Positions 1-8,062 of a stretch of DNA of 17,920 nt are shown here, one piece after another (the first letter of the stretch is position 1; every line of letters begins with the position of its first letter). The notes beneath the pieces are model-generated. The model was not told the DNA's origin. It worked only from the letters and a program-made list of their open reading frames with translations, and ran no database searches. Origin of the DNA: MGIIb-O5 sp036154155 (GTDB taxonomy: Archaea; Thermoplasmatota; Poseidoniia; Poseidoniales; Thalassarchaeaceae); NCBI GenBank assembly GCA_036154155.1, contig JAYZLP010000010.1, positions 1 through 17,920 of the forward strand. The letters are read 5' to 3'. A program made the translations under genes and the position numbers.

Positions 1-125
1 ATTGGCTCCCGGAGGGGAGTTATGACCATCCTATGCCCGGGAACCAGGTCAGGCGCGGAAGCGAGCAGCCCGACCGGGGATGCTGGATGCCTTGGGATAA
101 CGGGGCTGAGGAGATCGGTGACTTA
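1..125 (+). ncRNA. SRP (7S) RNA, 3' portion, truncated by window start
   Basis: This is the RNA scaffold of the signal recognition particle, which targets ribosomes making membrane and secreted proteins. Positions 1-23 form a near-perfect hairpin: CTCCC (6-10) and GGGAG (15-19) close a GGAG tetraloop (11-14), and G-U and A-U pairs extend the stem to positions 1 and 23. This is the helix 6 / SRP19-binding signature of archaeal and eukaryotic SRP RNA. Helix 8 follows at about 36-79. It has the universal core ACCAGGTCAGG (43-53), a GGAA GNRA-type tetraloop at 57-60, and the AGCAGCC strand (64-70) that together bind SRP54. CCCGG (36-40) pairs with CCGGG (74-78) at its base. The 5' half (helices 1-5) lies before the window. 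The 3' end is not defined by sequence and is placed roughly between 115 and 160. Confidence 0.93.
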
Positions 126-166
126 TCGCCAGCAGTGACGAACGTCCACCGAGGACACGCCCACTA

Positions 167-640
167 TCATGGGATACCGTCTAATCCGCCCATTTTGCAA
201 ATAATCTCGAAGCAGTTCTGTGGGACAGGCTGAACTGAAAGCCTCTGCCCCTTCATTAACAGTGGCATGCCTTCCAGCGCTGGGTTCCCCCTCATCTCGG
301 GAAGGGTGACGATTTCCCCCATCGCAGCTACTGCCTCTATGTCTACCATCATCCATCTTGGGTTGTCCGGCGTTGCTTTCGGATCGAAATATTTTGAAGC
401 AGGGTCTTGAGCTGTAAAGTCAGGATAACCCTCTCTACAAACCCTAGCTACACCAGCAACATGCGGCGGTTTGCAATTAGAGTGGTAGAACAATACCAAG
501 TCCCCGTTTTTCATCAAGTCTCTCATAGTATTGCGGGCTTGATAATTTCTCACCCCATCCCAATGCGTCTTCTTGTCCTCTACTAGCTGTTCCCATGGAT
601 ATACGTGGGGCTCACTCTTCATCAGCCATAGCCCTGTCAT
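167..640 (-). CDS. EVE domain (PUA-like) protein, THYN1 type
   Basis: The 157-residue product is a stand-alone EVE domain. The start LWLMKSEP (residues 4-11), the GVRNYQARN segment near 29-37, and the GDLVLFYHSN strand near 46-55 are the family hallmarks, and the length matches single-domain members. EVE domains belong to the PUA-like fold and are thought to read modified bases in DNA or RNA; the ligand here cannot be told from sequence. The ATG at 640 puts the conserved WLMKSEP motif at the usual distance from the N-terminus. The gene lies 38 bases downstream of the RND exporter on the same strand, so they may be cotranscribed. It runs tail to tail with the SRP RNA gene. The family call is secure; the biological role is not. 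Confidence 0.88.
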   Translation of the reverse strand: MTGLWLMKSEPHVYPWEQLVEDKKTHWDGVRNYQARNTMRDLMKNGDLVLFYHSNCKPPHVAGVARVCREGYPDFTAQDPASKYFDPKATPDNPRWMMVDIEAVAAMGEIVTLPEMRGNPALEGMPLLMKGQRLSVQPVPQNCFEIICKMGGLDGIP

Positions 641-678
641 GCCTCTCGACTATTCGCTAGGTGAATCAACGTGTCGTT

Positions 679-3600
679 TCACCAAGCGTCATCAGAGGAG
701 CCGAAGACCATCGCAGCATCGATTACATCAGCCTCGTCCCTAGCTATCGCCCGGCGAAGCCCCGCAGTCCTGACCATTGTATTTACTCCACCAGTCAGAC
801 CAATGTTTGCCTTGATCATTGCCGTGAAAATTGCAGGGAGTAATATCAAGGCAGAAATGGCTGCAACGAGAAGAAGTATGATTATTGTAGTTACGAATGG
901 CTTGATTGCAGCTATTGGAATAAGGTACGCGCAAGTCATTCCAAAAGCGGTTACGGTTACTGCCTCAAACAAGCTCATCCCCGTGCTCGCGCAGGCGGTC
1001 TGTATCGCCTCTATTGTCCCACCTTGCTCCTTTATCCTATTCGCAATATGGATGGAGAAGTCAACGCCCACACCGACGAGAATCGAACCAATCATCACAG
1101 TAACTAGGGATAGTGGGACATCCAATCCATCCATTGCCAACCATTGCATCATTACTGTAAATCCTACTGGCATAGTAGTTAGCATCGCGTATCGTACATC
1201 TCTGAATACTAGGGCCAGGGTCAGAACCGTGAACAGGAGTGCGAACCCTAGGGAGGACCATTGAGATCCTACTATCAGATTGTTGACTTCGATAGTTATC
1301 GAAGCAACGCCGATCAGTGGGGTGGAATCTATTGCCCCGTCCGTTTCCTGCGAGGCATACTCGTCAACTAACTCGACGGCTTCAGATGTCGCCTTGACAT
1401 CCATGAATGGCATATCGATGTAAATAAGGCTCCTCTTGTAGTCTGACGACATGAAAAGACCCCTCATTTCATCTGTCATGCTATTGTAGAATACGTAGAT
1501 TAGGAAATTCTGAGCCTGTACCCCTCCGGTGTCCTGCAGGTCGAGATAGTTCATAGCACTCCAGAATGAAACGTTTCCAGATTGCTCGTTGTCAAAAATT
1601 AGCTCGGACACCTCCCTAATTGGCTCTGGAAGGACGTCCCCAACAGTACCGTTGATCAGGTCATATATCGGGGTCCCGGTGACATTTACCCCGACCCCTA
1701 TCGCCTTCATCAGGAAAACAATCGATACAGCAGTCGTATTTTCGACGGAGTTGCATTTCGTTTCAAGCTGCGAAATCCCCTCAAGATTTGCATAAGGGTC
1801 ACTCTGCTCAGCCTCTGCGTTAGGTAAGGGATTTGGGTCTGCAGAGATATCGCCTGTGATCAATAGGAAACCAGGCTGGCCCGCATTGAACTCGTCCGAG
1901 TATACACCCATCTTGTCCACAGCATCGACGCCACCAGGTGCCATTTCCAGCAGGTCAATGTTCTCTTCAACATTCGGCCTGTTAATTCCTGCAGAGACTA
2001 GCATTGCTATGGTGAAGATAGCTAGAGTCACCCTCGTCCACTTGATTGGAGTCTCTACAGCGACCTGGAAAATTTTCGGCGGTGGATGAGAAGGCTTCTT
2101 CAGATCTAACATCATTGTCAGATTCGGAACCATCAACATAGTCATCAGGTAGACAACTACTATTCCGCCAGATAGGGCCCATCCAATGGTTTGAATGGGC
2201 TTCATTGGAACTAGTGTCAGCGATATGAATCCAATGATAGTCGTTAGCGCGGAAAGTAATACTGCCCTCCCTGTTGAGCTCAGCGCCTCTGCCATCTTTT
2301 CTCTGGGGGAACCTTTGGACTCTGCATATCTGTTTGTAATATGCAGGCCATATGAGACGCCCAGAGCAAGAACGATGGGTCCAACAATTATCACTGTCAT
2401 TGTAACCTCATAATCGGTTAACCCAATCATGCCCAGAGTTATCCAAACGGAGCATAATGTCGGCAATCCCGAGATAATAACTACCTTGATACCCTGAACT
2501 AGACGGATCCTTCCAGTCTGTAGGAGATCGCAATGGAATATGAAAAGGCCGAATGCTACGAGGATTACTCCTACTGGGAAAACGCCCCAGAATAGTTTGA
2601 ACGACTCCTCTGTAATTGCATTGGTTAGTGGGACAGGTCCCGTTAGTGTCATCCGCAGGTCTAGGTAATTTTGATCTTCACAATAATCTTCATTTTCCTT
2701 TTTCTCGGGGTTTAGCTCCCTTCCACTCTCGTCCCTACACACCCAATTGTTCTCAATCGATATCCTGTTGATTTCGTTTGAAACAAACTCGATGTAATCT
2801 CCTGTGTCGTCCTCGCCATCCCCATCCATATCAACCAGGCTAGTTATTCCAATGATTATTACAGCTCTATTCCAGTACCCAGCAGTTTCATTCTGGTTCT
2901 TACCCACGTCTCTAACAAGTTTGTCCAGTGCGTTTTGTGGCATTTCATCAAGGATTTGATCTACTCGTTCTTGCTCGTCGGGAATTGAGTAGTCTCCTAT
3001 CAAATTAGCCTGCTCGTCTACTGTTTCGTTGACTAATTGGGACACATCGCTATTCCCAGTCGCCTCTGCAATACCAGAGAAGAACGCTTTGATTACCCTC
3101 CCGCCACTGGAATTCACTTCCTTTACGACAGTGGAAACAGAAAGTACGTAGATAACGAAATCATCTTCTCCATTGTCGTTCCTATGAGTGTTTAGCGTAT
3201 TTTCAACTAGGTCCAACTGCGATAGAATTGGAAGCTTATCCACTCCTGTGGTATTGGATTCCACATATACGACCATCACATTAGTTGTCCAATCCTGCTC
3301 TACATCCTCTATCTGTGCTTGTACCTCTGAACCCTGTGGGAGATATATTGCCATGTCTCCATTCACATTGAGAGCGCCCTCATCACTACACCAGTCCGGG
3401 TTGTACCCATCTCTACAGTCATTGATTCCTGAATGGATGGAGAAAAATCCTGTAACGGCCAAGCACAAAACTACGGTGACAGCAGGAACCTTCGTTATGA
3501 TGTCCGTAACTGTAGAATCTAGAAGATTCCGCTTTATTGTAACAGGAGCCCTCCTGATGGCCTTTGAAACTGATTCGGAGTCGATATCCGAAACTGCCGA

Positions 3601-3693
3601 TCGAAAAGAATCGGTCTTTTCTCGGACCCTTTTCGAGACACTTTCAGCTATTACGGAGGCGCTGAATCTACCTCCTTCACTTCCTTCGTCCAT
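679..3693 (-). CDS. RND superfamily transporter, archaeal HAE3/MMPL type
   Basis: This 1004-residue membrane protein has the duplicated RND plan. TM1 is at about 70-89, then a large extracytoplasmic loop rich in Asp, Asn and Gln (about 90-365), a block of TM helices (about 367-560), a second large loop (about 570-800), and a final TM block starting near 813. The second repeat keeps the proton-relay motif GVDFSIHI (Asp878). The equivalent first-repeat motif reads GVSYGLHI with Ser447, so the acidic residue is missing there. Related archaeal HAE3 proteins are thought to export hydrophobic or lipid-like compounds or to handle membrane lipids; the substrate is unknown here. A short cytoplasmic N-terminal tail (1-65) precedes TM1. 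No Shine-Dalgarno sequence is visible before the ATG, which fits a leaderless transcript. The gene is divergent from valS. Confidence 0.85.
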   Translation of the reverse strand: MDEGSEGGRFSASVIAESVSKRVREKTDSFRSAVSDIDSESVSKAIRRAPVTIKRNLLDSTVTDIITKVPAVTVVLCLAVTGFFSIHSGINDCRDGYNPDWCSDEGALNVNGDMAIYLPQGSEVQAQIEDVEQDWTTNVMVVYVESNTTGVDKLPILSQLDLVENTLNTHRNDNGEDDFVIYVLSVSTVVKEVNSSGGRVIKAFFSGIAEATGNSDVSQLVNETVDEQANLIGDYSIPDEQERVDQILDEMPQNALDKLVRDVGKNQNETAGYWNRAVIIIGITSLVDMDGDGEDDTGDYIEFVSNEINRISIENNWVCRDESGRELNPEKKENEDYCEDQNYLDLRMTLTGPVPLTNAITEESFKLFWGVFPVGVILVAFGLFIFHCDLLQTGRIRLVQGIKVVIISGLPTLCSVWITLGMIGLTDYEVTMTVIIVGPIVLALGVSYGLHITNRYAESKGSPREKMAEALSSTGRAVLLSALTTIIGFISLTLVPMKPIQTIGWALSGGIVVVYLMTMLMVPNLTMMLDLKKPSHPPPKIFQVAVETPIKWTRVTLAIFTIAMLVSAGINRPNVEENIDLLEMAPGGVDAVDKMGVYSDEFNAGQPGFLLITGDISADPNPLPNAEAEQSDPYANLEGISQLETKCNSVENTTAVSIVFLMKAIGVGVNVTGTPIYDLINGTVGDVLPEPIREVSELIFDNEQSGNVSFWSAMNYLDLQDTGGVQAQNFLIYVFYNSMTDEMRGLFMSSDYKRSLIYIDMPFMDVKATSEAVELVDEYASQETDGAIDSTPLIGVASITIEVNNLIVGSQWSSLGFALLFTVLTLALVFRDVRYAMLTTMPVGFTVMMQWLAMDGLDVPLSLVTVMIGSILVGVGVDFSIHIANRIKEQGGTIEAIQTACASTGMSLFEAVTVTAFGMTCAYLIPIAAIKPFVTTIIILLLVAAISALILLPAIFTAMIKANIGLTGGVNTMVRTAGLRRAIARDEADVIDAAMVFGSSDDAW

Positions 3694-3716
3694 CTTATTC
3701 GGAGTTTGCTGACAGA

Positions 3717-3737
3717 CGAGGGGACTTCAACCCCTCG
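3717..3737. other. Intergenic hairpin between exporter and valS
   Basis: CGAGGGG at 3717-3723 is perfectly complementary to CCCCTCG at 3731-3737 across a 7-base loop. It lies just upstream of the exporter start in the divergent exporter/valS region. Its position suggests a 5'-UTR structure or operator rather than a terminator, because both neighbouring genes read away from it and no T-run follows. The function is not known. Confidence 0.4.
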
Positions 3738-3771
3738 CCACTCTTATCGCAATGAATGCGGTTAGAACATG

Positions 3772-3786
3772 CCCGCCGTAGGCGGG
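3772..3786. other. GC-rich hairpin upstream of valS
   Basis: CCCGCC at 3772-3777 and GGCGGG at 3781-3786 form a perfect 6-bp all-G/C stem with a GTA loop, about 47 bases before the valS start codon. It could be part of a valS leader or a DNA operator. No T-box-like specifier or anti-terminator architecture is recognisable. Only the symmetry itself is observed. Confidence 0.4.
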
Positions 3787-3821
3787 AACAGTCAAGAACG
3801 GGAGTACTCAGGAATGTTCGC

Positions 3822-3827
3822 GAGGAG
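3822..3827 (+). promoter_or_regulatory. Ribosome binding site of valS
   Basis: GAGGAG lies 5 bases before the GTG at 3833. It decides the start, since no ATG in this frame lies nearby at a family-appropriate position. Confidence 0.6.
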
Positions 3828-3832
3828 TTTTA

Positions 3833-6313
3833 GTGGGGGACCCAACTATACGGGACAAGAGGTGGACAATTGACCTCGAGAAGAGGATCCAAGAGGACCA
3901 TTTCGGGCCGTCATTCAATGACAGGTACACATTTGATCCCAAGAGTGACAGAGAGCTATTCGTAATAGATACTCCACCACCATATCCAAGCGGGACTTGG
4001 CATATAGGTGCAGTTGCTCAGTATAGCATGATTGACGTCATTGCGAGGAGCCAGAGGCTCATGGGGAAGGAGGTGTACTTCCCATGGGGTGTCGATAGGA
4101 ACGGCATCAATATTGAATTCACAGTCGAGAAAAAAACAGGAAGGAAGATGAGGACATATGAGAGGGGAGAGTTCCTCGAGCTATGCTCCGAAACAATCGA
4201 AGAGTATACTCAAGCTATGAGGAGAACCGCGAAGAGAGTGGGCCTTTCATGCGACTACTCAAATGAGTACCTCACAGATGCCCCTGACTACCGTGCAGTG
4301 ACCCAGTCCATATTCGTGGATCTTTTCAGGAGGGGGGACATTGTCGAGGATCTGAGGCCGAATATTTACGACCCTGTCGAGGGAACCACCATTGCAGATG
4401 CCGAGGTGCAGAGGGTCACCAGGGAGACACTTCTATGCGATGTCAGGTGGTCAACAGATGATGGAGATGAGGTGATAATTTCAACTACCAGGCCCGAATT
4501 AATCTGCGCCTGCGGAGTCGTTGTTGTTCACCCCGATGACGAGAGGTACAAGCACCTAGTGGGGAAGAAAGTAGCCCTGCCCCTGCCTGTTAAGGGGCGT
4601 GAGAGCAAAGTCCAGATAATGACGCACCCTTCAGTGAAATCCGACTTCGGCAGTGGTGTGCTCATGGTGTGCTCATTTGGCGACCAAAACGATGTTTCTG
4701 TATTCAGGGAACTGGGGCTAAAGCCTTTCGTCGCAATAGATCTTGAGGGAAAACTAACGGATATTGCAGGACCACTCGAGGGAATGTTGGCCGAAGATGC
4801 GAGGAACGAGGCGATACAAATTCTATCAGACACCGGACGCCTAGAATCTGCGAGCAAGAGGATGCAGGAGGTACCAGTAAGCGAGAGGGGCGGGAACCCG
4901 GTGGAAATCATCCTCCTGAAGGAGTGGTATGTCAGGCAGACGCACATCCTAGGGAGATTGAGGGAGCTGTCAGACAAATCCGTTTTCATACCCGAGAGAA
5001 ACAGGCAGTTCCTGCACGATTGGATGGACGGAATTTCGATCGACTGGCCCATAAGCAGGAGGAGGTGGTACCACACCGAGGTCCCCATTTGGTATTCTGA
5101 TGATGGCACGAAGGTCGTCGTACCTCCACACGGCACGTACGTACAGCCATGGAGGGACTCCCCGCCTCCCGGATCCGAAGTTCTGGATAGATCCACTAGG
5201 GAGCTATTGGGAAGCTATGATGAGCTAGTCGAATCACTAGGGGCCATTCACGGCGAAGAGAAGGTCTTCGATACCTGGATGGACTCTTCAAACTCAAACC
5301 TGTACGTGTCGGGCTACATTAGTGACCCAGAAATGTTCCAGAGAGCGTTCCCAACATCAATTAGGCCCCAGGGCAAAGAAATCGTAAGAACGTGGCTTTA
5401 CTACACCCTGTTGAAGAGCGCCTTACTTCTCGATAAGCCAGGTTTTGAGAATATCTGGGTAGATGGCCTCGGCATGGACCCCTGGGGCAGGAAGATGTCC
5501 AAGTCTCTCGGGAATGGTATTGATGCAGACTCCGTTCTGGAATGTGGTGCTGGTGGGAGGACTGGCTCATGGAAGATTAGGGGGCCTGAGGGTAAGCAGG
5601 TTAGTCTGAAGGCCAACAAGATCGGCAGTGAATGCTTCCGGCTATGGAAGGCATGTGATGCTCAGGTCGGAGACGATTTCCACATCAACCCCGAAGAAAT
5701 TGAGTCCAAGTACTACGGAGTTCTGACCAAGATGTTCAATGTGGCTAGGTTTGCCAGCCAATTTGGACTCCCTGAGGACCTAGAGACTACTCCAGATGGA
5801 TTGAATACCGAGGACCTTTGGATATTGTCCGAGTTCAACAAGGTAATGGCTAGGGTTTCAGGTGCGTGGTCCGAGTTGGATATCTATAATGCTGCCCAGG
5901 CCATCAAGGGCTTCTGGACCGGGGTCTTCCCGGGACATTGGCTGGAGATGTCAAAATCTAGGCTATATGACGGGGATCTGTCTGCTGAGTGGACCCTTCA
6001 TAGGATGGTGAGGGACTTGCTCACGGTCTTCTCTCCAATCTGTCCCTTCTTCACACACTACCTCTCAACACAGATTTACGGAACAAGCGCTGTTGACGTC
6101 AGAGACTTCCCAGCCCCAGTCGAATTCGAGACTCCAAGTGATTACGGGGATCTGACGGGTTTGACCTCGAAAATCATGGAATTCAACTCCATGGTATGGA
6201 AGGCAAAGAAGGAAGGGGGGCTTTCCCTAAAGGCACCAATCTCGGGAGTCGCAGTTCCAACAGATCTCAGCCTAATGTCCGAGGCACTTTCTAGCATGCA
6301 TAGATTGGAGTAG
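3833..6313 (+). CDS. valS: Valyl-tRNA synthetase
   Basis: This class Ia synthetase (826 residues) charges tRNA-Val in the cytoplasm. The Rossmann fold carries PPPYPSGTWHIGA (HIGH-equivalent at residues 57-60, reading HIGA) and KMSKS at 554-558. The editing (CP1) domain has STTRPEL at 217-223 and the valyl/isoleucyl pattern VVHPDDERY, followed by an FGDQND segment that matches the archaeal valyl editing site. The arrangement of the 'DPVEGTTIADAEV' region resembles Thermoplasma-type ValRS. IleRS (which has TTTPWTLPSN) and LeuRS (editing domain placed differently) fit less well. Two oddities stand out: the last HIGH residue is Ala, and about 25 extra residues (574-598) separate the KMSKS loop from the FRLW helix. 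The C-terminus after the anticodon-binding domain is short. The GTG start is supported by GAGGAG at 3822-3827, 5 bases upstream. Confidence 0.9.
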   Translation: MGDPTIRDKRWTIDLEKRIQEDHFGPSFNDRYTFDPKSDRELFVIDTPPPYPSGTWHIGAVAQYSMIDVIARSQRLMGKEVYFPWGVDRNGINIEFTVEKKTGRKMRTYERGEFLELCSETIEEYTQAMRRTAKRVGLSCDYSNEYLTDAPDYRAVTQSIFVDLFRRGDIVEDLRPNIYDPVEGTTIADAEVQRVTRETLLCDVRWSTDDGDEVIISTTRPELICACGVVVVHPDDERYKHLVGKKVALPLPVKGRESKVQIMTHPSVKSDFGSGVLMVCSFGDQNDVSVFRELGLKPFVAIDLEGKLTDIAGPLEGMLAEDARNEAIQILSDTGRLESASKRMQEVPVSERGGNPVEIILLKEWYVRQTHILGRLRELSDKSVFIPERNRQFLHDWMDGISIDWPISRRRWYHTEVPIWYSDDGTKVVVPPHGTYVQPWRDSPPPGSEVLDRSTRELLGSYDELVESLGAIHGEEKVFDTWMDSSNSNLYVSGYISDPEMFQRAFPTSIRPQGKEIVRTWLYYTLLKSALLLDKPGFENIWVDGLGMDPWGRKMSKSLGNGIDADSVLECGAGGRTGSWKIRGPEGKQVSLKANKIGSECFRLWKACDAQVGDDFHINPEEIESKYYGVLTKMFNVARFASQFGLPEDLETTPDGLNTEDLWILSEFNKVMARVSGAWSELDIYNAAQAIKGFWTGVFPGHWLEMSKSRLYDGDLSAEWTLHRMVRDLLTVFSPICPFFTHYLSTQIYGTSAVDVRDFPAPVEFETPSDYGDLTGLTSKIMEFNSMVWKAKKEGGLSLKAPISGVAVPTDLSLMSEALSSMHRLE

Positions 6314-7288
6314 TTAGTTCAATTTTGAGGGCGGAATATTGCCTGACTCAAAATCGTCCACTATCGAGATGATTTCACTGCCTATTCTTGCTTGGGCCTC
6401 CTTAGTCGATGCTCCTATGTGAGGCGTGGATGTGAAACTATCTTGGTCCAATAACACGTTTCCTGTAGCTGGCTCACTTTCGAATACATCAAGCGCTGCA
6501 GAGGTCAACAATCCGGTTTCAAGAGCCTCCCTTATGTCACTTTCATGGATAATCCCCCCTCTGGCACAATTGACAATGTGATTCCCGCATTCTATGCCAT
6601 CCGCCCCAATCTTGGGCATCATAGAGACTCTCCTCAAATTCACCATGTGCTTTGTTTCATCGGATAGGAAACAATGAACGGAAATATGGGTACACTCCAT
6701 GAATAATGAGTCGACATCGTCATGCAAAACGTAGTCATCTTCCTGGCTCGCGGCACTAATGTAAGGATCATATGCATGAATCTGCATCCCGAGTCCCCTT
6801 GCTATGTCCGCAACGCCCCTAGCTATCCTCCCATAGCCGATCAAACCCAACTTCTTCCCCCTAAGCTCACTGCCTCTCATCTGCTTCTTCGCCCATACGC
6901 CACCTCTCAGCATCCTGTCAGAACGTACGATATTCCTCACAGAAGACAGTAGATGGCCAATGGTCAGCTCAACTACCGCATTTGTCGAAGCGCCAGGAGT
7001 ATTGCAGACAGTCACTCCGTTGGACGTAGCTGCACCTATGTCGATATTGTCTACACCCACTCCCGCTCTAATGATCATCCTGAGTGAACCACCGTCGCCA
7101 GAATTCGCAGAAATTGCATCCTCACTCATCTTAGTAGCACTTCTAATTACAACAATGTCAAAATTGGCCAAAGAGCCGGATGCCAGGGAGGCGGGCTCAT
7201 GGTGCCCAAGTACAACATCATGGCCTAACTTCCTAAGTGATTCAGCAGCATTTTCGTCTATACCGTCAGTTACAGCGATTCTCGCCAT
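6314..7288 (-). CDS. serA: D-3-phosphoglycerate dehydrogenase-like 2-hydroxyacid dehydrogenase
   Basis: The product (324 residues) is an NAD-dependent D-2-hydroxyacid dehydrogenase, most like the catalytic part of SerA. That enzyme makes 3-phosphohydroxypyruvate for serine synthesis. The nucleotide-binding loop GYGRIARG starts at residue 151. The catalytic set is visible: Arg243 in CARGGIIHE, Glu272 in DVFESEP, and His290 in TPHIGAST. The segments RAGVGVDNID and NTPGASTNAVVE are typical of SerA. It lacks the C-terminal ACT regulatory domain of many SerA proteins, so serine feedback through that domain is not expected. The open frame extends about 69 codons upstream, but that part is not family-like. 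The ATG at 7288 is preceded by GAGGG and gives MARIAVTDG, the usual N-terminus. Its stop touches the valS stop without a gap. Another 2-hydroxyacid substrate cannot be excluded. Confidence 0.85.
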   Translation of the reverse strand: MARIAVTDGIDENAAESLRKLGHDVVLGHHEPASLASGSLANFDIVVIRSATKMSEDAISANSGDGGSLRMIIRAGVGVDNIDIGAATSNGVTVCNTPGASTNAVVELTIGHLLSSVRNIVRSDRMLRGGVWAKKQMRGSELRGKKLGLIGYGRIARGVADIARGLGMQIHAYDPYISAASQEDDYVLHDDVDSLFMECTHISVHCFLSDETKHMVNLRRVSMMPKIGADGIECGNHIVNCARGGIIHESDIREALETGLLTSAALDVFESEPATGNVLLDQDSFTSTPHIGASTKEAQARIGSEIISIVDDFESGNIPPSKLN

Positions 7289-7373
7289 GAACCCTCTATT
7301 GTGAGGAATACGATGAAGATTTTCCGTATTTTCAATGGCAGAATTGATATCCCTTGCACATCTCCGTAAGCAT

Positions 7374-7377
7374 GAGG
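7374..7377 (+). promoter_or_regulatory. Ribosome binding site of superoxide dismutase gene
   Basis: GAGG lies 6 bases before the ATG at 7384. It sits inside a row of close ATGs (7372, 7378, 7384) and favours the third as the true start, which also yields the family-typical MPFELP N-terminus. Confidence 0.45.
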
Positions 7378-7383
7378 ATGAAT

Positions 7384-7986
7384 ATGCCATTCGAATTACC
7401 TGAACTAGATTACGAATATGACGCACTTGAACCACACTTGGACGCCTTGACAATGGAGATACATCACAGCAAGCATCATGCTGGATACACATCAAAACTC
7501 AATGCTGCTATAGAGGGGACAAGTATGGACGGCCTCAGCATAGAGGAATTACTCACTAACCACTCGGATAATAATGCAGTTAGGAATAATGGTGGTGGTT
7601 TCTGGAATCACAGGCTTTTCTGGAGTATTATGAGCCCCGGTGGAGGAGGACAGCCCGATGGCGAGCTTGCATCGGCCATTGACGAAAAATTCGGCTCTTT
7701 CGAATCATTCCAGAATGAGTTTGCTAACGCTGCAATGACTAGGTTTGGCAGTGGCTGGGCTTGGCTATGCGTGGATAATGAAGGGGGCCTATGCATTTGC
7801 TCATCTCCCAATCAGGACAATCCATTGATGGACTCTAGCGGACATCCAATATTGGGTATCGATGTTTGGGAGCACGCCTATTACAAGAAGTTCGGACCAG
7901 GGAGGGGCGATTATATCGCCTCATGGTGGAATGTAGTAGATTGGCCACAGGTTTCTGCTAACTACCATAGCGCCTCTGCAAACTAG
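7384..7986 (+). CDS. sodA: Superoxide dismutase, Mn/Fe family, probably Mn-type
   Basis: The 200-residue enzyme dismutates superoxide to oxygen and hydrogen peroxide in the cytoplasm. The metal ligands are all present: His27 (in HHSKHH), His76 (in FWNHRLFW), and Asp160 and His164 (in DVWEHAYY). The NNGGGFWNH, GSGWAWLC and WWNVVDW motifs confirm the family. Gln144 in NQDNPL is at the outer-sphere position used by Mn enzymes (Fe enzymes carry Gln in the middle of the chain instead). This points to manganese, though cambialistic use is possible. The start at 7384 matches the MSFELP start of bacterial homologues and has its own GAGG. Upstream in-frame ATGs at 7372 and 7378 would add two to four residues. 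The gene is divergent from serA over 95 bases. Confidence 0.93.
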   Translation: MPFELPELDYEYDALEPHLDALTMEIHHSKHHAGYTSKLNAAIEGTSMDGLSIEELLTNHSDNNAVRNNGGGFWNHRLFWSIMSPGGGGQPDGELASAIDEKFGSFESFQNEFANAAMTRFGSGWAWLCVDNEGGLCICSSPNQDNPLMDSSGHPILGIDVWEHAYYKKFGPGRGDYIASWWNVVDWPQVSANYHSASAN

Positions 7987-8062
7987 TGTTTACCCCCAAG
8001 TTATACCACCCCATACCAACTTCGACCGGTTCATTCTAATCCTCCGTGCATAAGCAACGGTT

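Noticed and set aside
33..233. A 66-codon plus-strand frame at the left end
   Set aside because: It lies across the SRP RNA core and the antisense of the EVE gene.
671..1264. A 197-codon open frame on the plus strand within the RND exporter
   Set aside because: It is antisense to conserved TM segments of the exporter; its hydrophobic look mirrors the TM codons on the other strand.
4528..5196. A 222-codon open frame on the minus strand inside valS
   Set aside because: It lies fully antisense to a well-supported synthetase; the translation is rich in Ser, Pro and Leu with no family motif.
7289..7495. N-terminal extension of the SerA-like protein up to 7495
   Set aside because: It would overlap the divergent superoxide dismutase gene, shows no family similarity, and the internal ATG at 7288 has a good ribosome binding site and the canonical N-terminus.
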